From: Apiospora phragmitis
Lineage: Eukaryota; Ascomycota; Sordariomycetes; Amphisphaeriales; Apiosporaceae
Direction: 5' to 3'
DNA: 64,000 bases
Assembly (NCBI GenBank): GCA_038363925.1
Contig: JAQQWL010000013.1
Location: 1,364,001-1,428,000, forward strand
The stretch's first letter is position 1. Every line of letters starts with the position of its first letter. Position numbers and translations under genes: made by a program. Positions 38,776 to 48,741 of the stretch are shown one piece after another. The notes below the pieces were generated by a model. That model saw nothing but the letters and a program-made list of their open reading frames with translations, had not been told where the DNA came from and did no database searches.

Positions 38776-40280
38776 TCTGAGAGTCTAGATTCCCTTTCCA
38801 ATGCAACCGTACGCTGTTATGTCATTGGAATAAGGGATGGGGCAAGTCCACAAGTTATGCCAACGTTCTCCAAAGTTTCCTGTTCCTGACAAGATGGTGG
38901 GGATTTATTACTTAAGTATTCCAGGACGTTTATTCAACATGGATAAACAGTATGTACGCCAGGGTGTTTAGTCGGTGAGCCAGTAGCCAGATGTTTATTC
39001 GGTGCGCTTGTGATATCAGGTACACTGGAGTAGTCGGTACACTGGAGTAGTCGGTACACTGGAGTAGTCGGTACACTGGAATAGCTGGCACCAACTGTTG
39101 TCAATTTGGGCGATTTCTTCTTAGGTACGCTATTGCCAGCACCAAACCCAGCGAGTGTAGAGACGGAACGAGTTTTGCGTGGCAAGCTGTGAGTGCTCTG
39201 TTGGCCAGGAGAGACGGGAGTGTGTGTACTTGTGCGGGCGGTATCAATCGGCCTTGGTCGTTGGCCTAGATCTCGGAAGGGAGAGAGGAAAAAAGGTGGT
39301 TTCGGTCAGATGGAGTTGGTAAAATCGAAAAGATGTTTATCACATGCGCAACATGTAGACATATATGTGAAACATTCGCTCAACGACAGAGTAACAAGGA
39401 CTTCAGCTTGGACCAAGGGCTAAGCATGCAACTCGAAATCTTTGCCATATTCCGAGTTCTCAAGTACGTGTACGTAGGTATGTAGCTTCTATAGACATAT
39501 CTATCTAGGCATGTCAATATTCATGGGATGAGATAGCAAAGAATAAATTTTGCTGGGATGTCGCGCAATGACGTTCGACAAGAGCCAACTGATGGGTCGT
39601 GGACTGCAGGGGGCAGAAGCTTCAGCGAATAGAAATAAGAGACACAGCGCCGGGGCGGTGTGTTGCTCCAGGGGTGCGAGACACATTGGCCTATCTACAG
39701 ATGATGCCTTACTGGTGCCCTGTCGGCGGTATCGGCATAGGCTATGGCATGAACTGTCGCGTGCTCATCTATCCTGCTCTTGATTGGAATATTTGAGCTA
39801 CAAGGGGGATGCTCAGTGGGATGCTCTCCCAACGCTCACTGTCTTACCTATATGATTTGATTTCGATGCTGGAAAAGGCACCACCTCCAATACATCATGT
39901 GCCTATCACTGATAAACACGAGAGTCCACAGTCAGCATTGATTGATTGATCTGGTAGAAAACCCAATTTGCAGTGACATATGCCGTCAACTTGTCAGAAC
40001 CGATCAGCATTTCAATGGCGGGGGAGGGGTAGTCGGCCTGTGCACTTAACTTGTGTTCTGGGTTAGTGGGGTTACGTCTGTACACATGTACATGAAACCA
40101 TGTACCTGATCAGCTTGCCCCCGATAAGATAAGATGAGCTATCTGAAAAAAAGTTGCTTGGAGCGAGCAAAGGCCCAGTTAGAGCAACGCGAGTAGAAAG
40201 CGTCCCTGAATCTCGCTGGCGCTCTGCCTTATTCAGAATCCCGCAAATATCGGGCTATCAATATTTTGTAATCGCCTGAA
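38776..40280. other. Intergenic, divergent promoter region VIP1/UTP21
   Basis: Between VIP1 (-) and UTP21 (+). Contains the 17-bp tandem repeat listed separately. A minus frame at 38934-39185 only reads through that repeat and is not a credible gene. No RNA gene was seen. Confidence 0.5.
39019..39086. repeat. 17-bp tandem repeat, four copies, upstream of VIP1
   Basis: Units of GGTACACTGGAGTAGTC at 39019, 39036 and 39053 are identical; the fourth at 39070 is GGTACACTGGAATAGCT. It begins 244 bp upstream of the VIP1 start codon, so it sits in the VIP1 promoter or 5' leader. Confidence 0.95.
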
Positions 40281-43200
40281 ATGCCTCATTCCGAGCCAGA
40301 TGGCCCTTTGGTCAAGCGTCAAAAAACGGTCTCAAAGCCGGCGTCCAAGTCATCGTCGCAGCGCCAGAGAATTTTCGCTCCTTATAGAGTACGCCGAGCA
40401 ATCCAATGGAAGATCACTCAACAGGCATTGGTGAAGCTAACGTTGAATATAGACGATAGGGCTCGTTTCTTCGACCGACGTGCCATTCACTACGGTCCCG
40501 CTTGGAAAAACGACCTTCCAGTTGACCACCTCGGTGGGCCGATCATTACAGACCTATGATCTGAAGCGCGGTCTGAACCTCGTCTTTATAACCCGACCCC
40601 AAACACCGCACCAGATTACCGCGACCTGTTCCTGGAGACGCCAGGTCCTCGCTGCTTGGGGCGACGGCCGCAACGGCGAATCGCAGGGAATATGGATCTA
40701 CCAGCGGGGAAAGAAGGTCGGCCAGCTCGAGCTGCCGGCCGACCTTGACCAGCCCATCAAGCAACTTCTCGTCTTCGGCTCCTGGATCATAGCATGCTGT
40801 TCCAACAGAATAGAAGTCTTCAAAAACGAAACCCTCGAGCACTACACCACATTGAATGCGCTGGGGGGCCAGAAGGGGGATAACGAGCTTACCCAAGTCT
40901 GCACCATGCAGACCTACTTGAATAAGATTTTTGCTGGCCGCCGAGATGGATGGGTTGAGATCTGGAACGTCTCTACAGGAAACCTGATTTACACGATCCT
41001 CCCGCCCTCGCCCAAGTGCGGCGCCGTGACTTGCCTCCAGCCATCGCCTGCCCTATCGCTAATGGCCATATCATATGCAAATGGTGCCCTGGTTATCCAA
41101 AATGTGCTTACTGACAAGCCTTCTCTGCAAATACTTGCTGGAGATGAGGGCGCACCCGTAACCTCTATCTCGTTCCGAACGGATGGCCAAGGAGCAGGCC
41201 CAGATGGCCGAAAGGATGGTGTTATGGCCACAGCGACCGATGCGAGCGGCGATGTTACTTTCTGGGATCTCAATGGGGGCGGCAGAGTCATGGGCATCCT
41301 TAGGAGCGCACACAATCCTCCTGGAGACGGGCCATTAGTCCGTGGGGGTGTCAACAAGGTCGAGTTCCTTGCTGGTCAACCGGTCATCGTGACCAGTGGC
41401 CACGACAACTCCCTGAAAACGTGGATTTTCGACGAAACCCCATTCTCCCCATACCGCGGATACTTCATTCAAGGAGTGGCCACGCCGGGCCCGTCACATC
41501 TCTTCAGTTCCTTCCTTCAGACTTTGACGGCGCTGAAGGTGGCAACAAGTGGCTGCTCAGTGCTGGCCAGGATCGCAGCCTATGGGGCTGGAGTCTTCGC
41601 CGCGACGGGCAGAGCACGGAGTTGAGCCAAGGCAACATTCGCAAAAAGGCCAAGAAATATGGCATTTTGGCAAACGAAGTTTTGCGACGTGGTCCGACGA
41701 CATCCCTTGACGATCTTAAGGCACCCGAAATCACCTGCATAGCTTGCTCTCTGAACCATGATGGTGGTATGGGTGCCATTCCCGGTAAGCAGGCTCTGTG
41801 GCAGAAGACGCAAAAGCAGAAGAAGCCCGTGGGTGCCGAGATCAGTGGCATGACTGGCTGGGAAAGTGTTGTTACTGCCCACAAAGATGACTCTTTCGCG
41901 CGCACTTGGTTTTGGGGCCGGAAGAGGGCTGGCAGATGGGCTTTCCAGACTACGGACAAGACGAATGTATCCACCGTCGCTATGAGTCCTTGCGGGACGT
42001 TCGCCGTGGTTGGCTCTACCGGTGGCGGGATTGACATGTTCAACCTGCAATCAGGGCTTCATCGACAGCGCTTTCCGTCTGCGCTGACGCCTGCCCAGGC
42101 AAGGCAAGCAAGGCTACAGCAACTCAAACAAGCCAGCGACGTGTTGCAACTTGAGGCGCGCTCTTCCACAGGCTTCGGTCCTGGCATGGGGCGGCATACC
42201 AAGTCGGTCACAGGTATTGCTGTGGATTCCATGAACAAATCCATAATAAGCTGCTCACTCGATGGCAAAGTCAAGTTCTGGGAGTTCTTGACAGGACGAC
42301 TCGTGGGAGAGATCAACTGGTCCCCGATGGTGGCAATCACAGGGTGCCGTTATCATGCCGCCAACGACCTTATCGCATTCTCGTGCGACGATCTTTCGAT
42401 TCGTGTCGTTGATATCGAAACCAAACAAACAATCCGAGAGTTCTGGGGCTGCGAGGGTAATATCAACGATTTTACGTTTTCCAACGACGGGCGCTGGGTC
42501 GTTGCCGCATCGCAAGACGGCCTCATTCGTGTATGGGATCTCCCTACAAGTCATCTTATCGATGCCATCCGCCTGGAGAAGTCATGCACGGCCTTGGCCT
42601 TCTCGGCAACTGGTGAATACCTCGCCGCATCTTGCGAGAACCAGTTGGGCGTCAACATTTGGACGAACAAAACCCTGTTTACCCATGTACCAACAAGACA
42701 GATTTCCGAGAAGGAGATCGCACAGGTCGATGGTCCCACCAGCTCTGGGGAGGGAGGTCAAGGGATCGTGGAAGCTGCGTTCGAAGAGGCCAACGCAGCC
42801 GAAGAGGAAGACGCCGTGGCAGCTCCTACACTTGATCAGCTCAGTGAGGATATGATGACGCTGAGTGTGGTGCCACGCAGCCGCTGGCAGACTTTGTTAC
42901 ATCTGGACTTGATCAAGCAGCGAAACAAACCAAAGGAAGCGCCCAAGTTGCCCGAGAAGGCGCCTTTCTTCCTGCCTTCAGCGACCAGGCCTAGCGTGGA
43001 GAAGTCTGATAAACCTATTGCCGAAGCCACTGCCACTGGTGGCGACGCAAGTCAATCGCGGATCATGAAGTTTGACAGGAACCGACAGGAGGAGGCCTTC
43101 ACCAGTAAACTACGTGCGGGTGCTGCGTCCGGAAACTGTAAGAATTGCTCAACCCTCCCTTTCGGTTTCCACCCAATTCATACGGTCTTTGCTAACATGC

Positions 43201-43548
43201 TCTTCAGATGACGCCTTTATTGAGTACCTGAAGGTCCTGTCTCCATCGAGCGCCGATCTCGAGCTCCGCTCGTTATCCCCCAGCGGTGACGACTCGGACT
43301 CGAACGAGTTGCTTCACTTTATCCGTGCGCTCACCAACCGGCTGAAGGCCAGGCGTGATTACGAGCTGACCCAGGCGTGGATGACCGTATTCCTGAGGCT
43401 GCATTTCGACATGGTTATGGAGAACGACAACCTGATGGCCGAACTGCGGGAGTGGAAGAGGCACCAGGCACAGGAATGCGATAGGATAGACAACTTGGTG
43501 GGCTACTGTGGCGGAGTGGTTGGGTTCCTGAGAAGTCCGCGCACATGA
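40281..43548 (+). CDS. UTP21: U3 snoRNP / SSU processome WD40 protein Utp21 (WDR36; frame broken once)
   Basis: Three exons: 40281-40388, 40453-43137 and 43208-43548 (TGA), about 1044 aa. Introns are 64 nt (GTACGC...AATATAG) and 70 nt (GTAAGA...TTCAG). After a short basic N-terminus (LVKRQKT) come two WD40 propellers: GRSLQTYDL, RDGWVEIWNVSTGNLI, GDVTFWDL, SGHDNSLKTWIFDETPFSP, SAGQDRSLWGWSL, DGKVKFWEFLTGRLVGEI, SQDGLIRVWDLPTSHLIDAI. A C-terminal Utp21 domain follows (DAFIEYLKVLSPSSADLELR, LHFIRALTNRLKARRDYEL, WMTVFLRLHFDM). Utp21 is a nucleolar subunit of the small-subunit processome needed for 18S rRNA maturation. The frame moves at CCCC 41447-41450, between two propeller blades; one more C gives PFSPIPRILHSRSGHAGPVTSL, cited here only as the joined text across positions 41440-41500. 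Identity is secure. Confidence 0.92.
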
Positions 43549-44214
43549 GTGCTGTAGCTTTTATAATAGCTTATGGTGGTGAGTGGCGCATGTAGGTCTG
43601 CTCAGCCAGTGTTTAAACTGTTCTATCCGTGTTATATATCCATACACAGTATCCAGCGTTCATTTGATATCCAAGGATTATGTGATCCAGTTTCTCGACG
43701 CGGACTGAATGGTGCAGTAGCAAGTGGAATAACAACAAACGTAACTAACAGGCAGAATAACGGTTAGTATATGATCTGATACAGGCAACCGACTAGTAGC
43801 CAATCCCAGGAAGCATCGATTAGTCCATTTTACTAACGCAGTGCCGCCATGATTACCCCGTCTACCACGGCAAACCGAATCTGAGCAAGCCCCTCTCCCT
43901 GGCTTGCCTGCCTCAAGAGACCGTCGTCTCTTGAGGAGACGGTCAGGCGACAAGCGGTGATAAAGCCAGCAGAAAGGTTGATGTCACCATCGTCTTGCCT
44001 CGCAACATTGAACGACACTCCTTGATTTCTGCCCGTGTGTTGACACGCTTTAGATACTCCGGATCCTGATGGTTCTGCTGCCATTCTTGCGTTCACGTTT
44101 CAAGTTTGCGAAATTAATGTACAATAATCTTCATTCGTCGCTTGATCTATAATCAACTAGGTAGAGCTAAAAGAGCTCCCTCACTAAGTATTTGTCAAGC
44201 CCTGACAACGACAA
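43549..44214. other. Intergenic, between convergent genes
   Basis: 3' flanks of UTP21 (+) and of the unknown minus-strand gene. An inverted repeat, CTCAAGAGACcgtcGTCTCTTGAG, spans about 43912-43935: ten-base arms around a 4-nt centre, able to form a strong hairpin. No gene was seen. Confidence 0.5.
43912..43935. repeat. Perfect short inverted repeat (10-bp arms, 4-nt spacer)
   Basis: CTCAAGAGAC and GTCTCTTGAG flank the spacer CGTC. It lies between two convergent genes, about 280 bp past the end of the minus-strand gene and about 365 bp past UTP21. It could be a hairpin in a 3' transcript end or chance. Confidence 0.8.
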
Positions 44215-46153
44215 CTACGAATACCGCAAGTAGGACAAGATCTGTCGGACCTGGTCGTTCTCTGGCACCTGGGCAGCCATAACCAAGAAGTACGATTGCC
44301 CTTGTTGCAGCGGCAAAAGCTGCTGCATCCAGGTGGACTTGTGGTCGTGGGGTACTGCGAGTTGTATCTCCGGGACGTTTTCGTTCCAGAGTCTTAGCAA
44401 GTCATCGTATCGCTCCCCGCTGTGTGGTTGGCCACAGGCAAATCCAATCTTGGCGATCAGTTCTTGGCTCTCCATTTGACGCCACGAATGCTCCGAGATC
44501 CGATCCAGCTTGACTCGGCGGTTTCTCGGGTATCTTTCAAGGTGTGTCTTTGCTTTCTTGAAAGCAACGGTGAACTTTTGTCCTTCTGGGGTCGTCTGGA
44601 GGGTATTGTTTACTCGATCCACTACCAACTGGCAGATGTCGTATCGAGACAACTCGGCGCCCGGGTGAATGTCCTGAGTAACGTTTATGGCCGTGCTTGC
44701 GACTAGGAAGGTCATCTGCATGGTCATATAGAAGACGCGACGGAACTCAGCCGACCCATGCTTTCCATACTTGTCGAGCTCTGGATCCACATGTGGGATG
44801 TTGATGAATGCCGTATCGGCGTCGGGACCCTCGCATCCCTCGTCAACCCAGCATCCATTGGAGTAGTATTGGACCGTCAATTCTCCAACATGCTCAATGA
44901 AGCTCGATCGAGGAAGACCAAATTCGTGGAGGAAATTAGCCCGTGCGATACTGCTCACGGTTTTCGAGTAGGTGTTCACGATCAACGGGCCGACAATGAG
45001 GAGGTATTTTTGCAATAGGTCAGTGGCGATCTCCAATGACACATGATTCAGCCACGGTCATAAGTCGTAGAAGTGGAACAGGTGTGCTGGTGTCGAATGT
45101 TCCAGTCCAATCATCCTCCTCCGCAAGATCGAGACGTTGCAATTCCATGCGCGCAAGATTGCTCAAGGTGTCCTTAGTCAGGGCAGCTGCTCGGCTTTTG
45201 CCCGTCATGAAGCCTCGCTGGCCAACGTAATCCTCGAGGGCAATCCCGTTTCCGATGAATACCATTAGAGTTCCCAGGTTGCGGCACTGAGGTGTCGGGG
45301 TAGCTTGGTTCAGTTGAACCCGCTTGATTGGATCTGTCAGCGGATGGATTTCAGTTCCGGTATCTGCAGACAATATGTTCGCCTGTGCTTGTATTGCGTC
45401 GAAGGAGCGTTCCAGAGCTTCCAATCGAATCGCAGGAAATAGACCAGAGACTTGAAAAGCGCGATGGTAGTAGTTGGTCTTCAAGTTCCAGAATATGGTT
45501 CTATCCTTGTTTGTTGGCAAGTAGTGTGGGGGAGACCAGCAAGATGTCGGTTCAGAAGAGAATCAGGATCAAAGAACTCGACCAGAACTCGTTCGGCATC
45601 TTCAACGTTATGGGAACATGTCCCGTTGACATTTGCATCCACCAGAATATGGATCTGGCCAGAGATGTCGGGATAGAGAAACTCGAGAGCTGTCTGAAAC
45701 TCAGGTAGGATACCAGACGTTCCACTAGCCAGGTCAACCTGGAAACAGTCAATGGGTCGCTTGGGTAGCTGACATGTTCCGATGAAACGAATCGTGAACT
45801 TGTTCCTTCTTCTGCGTAGGCCTCATGTTGTGACAAGACTTTGCACCACGCCTCTAACTCTTCACGCTCTTTTCCTTCCCGGACTAGAAACTCCATGATG
45901 CCCTGGAGCTGTTGACCAGTGAGAGCCCACGACCTGACGTAGAAATCGTCTCCATCGTCTGTCGAAAAAGGTGGCGATAACAAGATTCAGATATGTAAAA
46001 ATCTTGGTATTGAGTGCCGAGCAGGGCATAAAAAAGGAAAAAAAGAAAAAGAAAAATTACTTACTCTTGAACGTTGAATGAAGCCGACACGTCACTTTCC
46101 GGTGGGACTGGGTACTCACCAGGAATGCCAGAGAAACTGGCCGACAACGACAT
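44215..46153 (-). CDS. Conserved fungal protein of unknown function (several frame breaks)
   Basis: Two exons on the minus strand: 46153-46120 (MSLSASFSGIP) and 45958-44215, joined through a GTGAGT donor and GACAG acceptor (161-nt intron), giving about 592 aa. Exon 2 continues DDGDDFYVRSWALTGQQLQG. Later blocks read TIRFIGTCQLPKRPIDCFQ, ALEFLYPDISGQIHILVDAN, NKDRTIFWNLKTNYYHRAFQ, LLQKYLLIVGPLIVNTYSKT and YDICQLVVDRVNNTLQTTPE, ending ILSYLRYS. I do not recognise a named domain. The hydrophobic stretch YLLIVGPLIV is too short for a clear membrane span. The frame moves at TT 45800-45801 and GGGGG 45528-45532 (each equals one missing base) and near 45035-45055 in the opposite sense. Continuous sensible protein on both sides argues for damaged data, not decay. 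A second donor at 46064 (GTAAGT) would shift the frame. Confidence 0.55.
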
Positions 46154-48593
46154 GGTGATGTCGATGACTATGAGGAGAGGATGGAGGGGGGATGGGAGGG
46201 TAGATGGTCGTCGGTTTGTTTGCTGCAAGGGGGATCTTGGGTTAACATCAAGGGCCTGGTTCCTATGAATAGAAACAAAATTTTGGTGTATCAAGACTGT
46301 GGCCTGTCTTGAATGGGCGTTGACACTCCCGGTAGATCAGTCGAGGGACGTTGGAATTGGTGCTCCAGAAGTGCATGAAGTAAATCACTCACGACTAGCA
46401 AGTTACCAATGTAACTATCGCAATCGAGTAGACAAAGACTGGTGAAAAAAGGCCTGTATCCCCAGCAAAACAATACTTGACGAGCGTGGGTGGTGTGGTG
46501 TTGTGTTGTGGTGGAATTTATTTTTATGGGAGGGGAGGTAGAAATCTGATCATATGGATACTGGGGCATCGAAAAAAAACCCCAAGCTGCATTGAATAAT
46601 ACAATCTTCCTTAGGCATTGGACACGAATTTTTTCTGTGTGGCATTCAATAAGCTACCTTGGACATCGAAAGTAAGCCACCATCACCTCACCATCACCAA
46701 TACATCACCTTATAGGATATTCCTTAGCTGCTATTGCACTTTACTAGAATTTTTGCCAATCCAAGTACTACGATAAGTATTATTATTAACACAGCATCAA
46801 GCTGTCACATCTCTGGTAACCAATAGTCAGTCCCTTTTGAGAAGAATAGAAACCGTGGTTGTTGCCTTACATGGAATTGCCTACAGCTAGAATACGTCCT
46901 AGACGCCATGAAATGATTCAGCATATCCCACATCCATCAACTGCCAGTGGCTTCCCAGCTAAGGGGCGCCAGAGCTCGCCTCAGAGCAAGACGTAGATAA
47001 AACGAAGGAAATGGGGAATAAGAGGCAGAAATTACACCCTAGAGAACTGGGAACTGGTGAGTCTCGACGGAAGAGGAAACACAGGAGAAGTCAGTCAAAC
47101 AGTGATACAGCCTGTTCCCGTCTACGCATACCCCTTAGGATATCAGAAAAACCTCCGGCCACTTTTCACATACTACAGTCGAACCCATTTTGGTTGCTTT
47201 TCGAATCAATACCATGTCAGCCCAGGAGAAACAAAGGAGTCATGGGGAGCAGGTTGCCCTTAAATAATAATAAACTCAAAAGGAAGCCATCATCCTAACG
47301 CCCTTGAATGTCTTAGAAGCTTCCCAAAATAGTTCGGCTCCTATGAATCAATAAAAGCTTGATATCCAGGGACGGGGAGAGGGCACGCGTCTTTGAACGA
47401 AATCCGCTATGCGTAATCCCGCGCAGAATGTTTAGTAGACCGAGGTCTATCACACAGGACGTACTACTCATACATACTGTGCAGTTTACTCCCAAGTCAG
47501 CAAGCAGGAAATCAGGACTGAGGTTGCCAACGACTTCAAGGACTCTCTCTCATAAAGGCTTCCGAGTTACTGTGCCATGTACGGTCTTGACGAGATGGAA
47601 GATGTCTTCGGCAGGCCTTGGCTGCACTGCCATTGCGGCACTGTCGTCGTAACAGGAGAGGGACCATAATGTTTCTTGAAGAGATGGGTCCAGCCAAGCT
47701 GTGGATGTGTCCAGTGACTACAGATGAAGATCGAGCCGGGAAGCGCCTCAAGACAGATATCAGGAACTGCATATATGAAAGCGGAAAAGGCGATGTGTTG
47801 AAATAGGGCTAGGGGTCAGAGCACTCTGGCAGTTGTGCGCTGGCCAATAGCATTCTCTTTTGTCGGGATTCTCGCCTTCTTTTTGGTAGACAACGCTTCA
47901 CTACTACTTACTTGCTCAACATTATCTACATATCTGCCACCAGGCGCTCTCCGTGATGCAACAAGATGCCCAACTCGAATCTCTGAGTCCTTGAATATCA
48001 GGGTTCAGTATGCCTGATTTTGCACGACCAGTCCTTGTTTGGGGCTGACAGAATATCAAAGAGATGAGCCAGAAGTCTGGCGTGTTAGACCAAGGTATCC
48101 AAATTATCCCCCCCCTTTTTTTAAAAGAGTATGAACTACAATATCTCGAGTCTACTGCTCTAATGCAGTCCTCTGTGACTTTGCTTACTTAGATGCTTCT
48201 TTGCTCAGGGGGCACCACAGATATTGACACCAAGTACCGCCAGCCACCGGTACCCCACTGCCACCATCCAAGCCAGCTTCTTGGCTAGGTATCTATTCCA
48301 CCAAAGCCCAATCATTACATACATAGCCATCCTCCGGCTGTTGAAGGACCCTACTCCCAACTGTGCAGAGCCTGCCTGCGTCGTTGGATTTGCTGTACCG
48401 GAACCCGCAAATGTGTAAGTCAATTGAAGTCTGCATATGCCCACACTTAAAACAAGGTGGGCCAATCGGCTAAGGCCGGTCCCACCCATGCACCCAATCA
48501 GGCTAGGGCTGGGTCCAATAATCCATAAGCACTCAGCCACTGGCAGTTCTCAATATATTGTTCAATATCTCACCATCTTTTCATCAAGCAAGC
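46154..48593. other. Intergenic (2.4 kb)
   Basis: Promoter side of the unknown minus-strand gene, then AT-richer DNA up to the tRNA. An A/G-rich tract and several T8-10 runs occur. Short frames here are not convincing. A TATA-like caatatattg lies at 48551-48560, 34-43 bp upstream of the tRNA, at the distance expected for TFIIIB. Confidence 0.45.
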
Positions 48594-48741
48594 GGCCTTG
48601 TGGTCTAGTGGGTAAGTTACTATCCTGTACTTCTACCACGGATATGCAGCTAACTCAAAAAAGTATGATTCGTCCTTCGGGATAACCTTCGGATAAACTC
48701 TGAAATGGACGAGGCCCCGGGTTCGAATCCCGGCAAGGCCC
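48594..48741 (+). tRNA. tRNA-Pro(CGG) with a 24-nt anticodon-loop intron and a 52-nt D-loop insert
   Basis: Acceptor stem GGCCTTG (48594-48600) pairs perfectly with CAAGGCC (48734-48740); discriminator C 48741. A box TGGTCTAGTGG (48601-48611) and B box GGTTCGAATCC (48720-48730) are intact. The anticodon stem CGTCC (48671-48675) pairs with GGACG (48707-48711). The loop reads TT-CGG-G, then a 24-nt intron (48682-48705) at the canonical 37/38 site, then T. The T-arm is CCGGG-TTCGAAT-CCCGG. Between D-loop TAGTGG and TATGATT sits an extra 52 nt (48612-48663). Without it the D-arm reads TAGTGGTATGATTC, the usual tRNA-Pro form. A T6 terminator follows 3 nt after the end. The Pro(CGG) assignment is firm; whether the gene makes functional tRNA depends on the D-loop insert. 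Confidence 0.88.
48612..48663 (+). other. 52-nt spliceosomal-intron-like insert in the tRNA D-loop
   Basis: Begins GTAAGT, the preferred fungal 5' splice site. It has GCTAAC at 48649-48654 with the candidate branch A at 48653, ten bases before the end, and ends in AAG at 48663. Length (52 nt) matches the protein-gene introns of this window (51-161 nt). Precise removal restores the conserved tRNA-Pro D-loop. The weak point is the 3' end: AAG instead of CAG/TAG. Confidence 0.7.

Noticed and set aside
2600..45810. Programmed -1 ribosomal frameshifting at the homopolymer sites
   Set aside because: The direction fits, but seven unrelated housekeeping genes would need it. The sites lack the X-XXY-YYZ heptamer and an obvious downstream structure, so missing bases are far simpler.
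48612..48663. D-loop insert as an ectopic tRNA intron cut by the tRNA endonuclease
   Set aside because: No bulge-helix-bulge pairing is apparent at the ends, and such ectopic introns are known from archaea and some algae rather than ascomycetes. The GT-AG signals fit a spliceosomal origin better.
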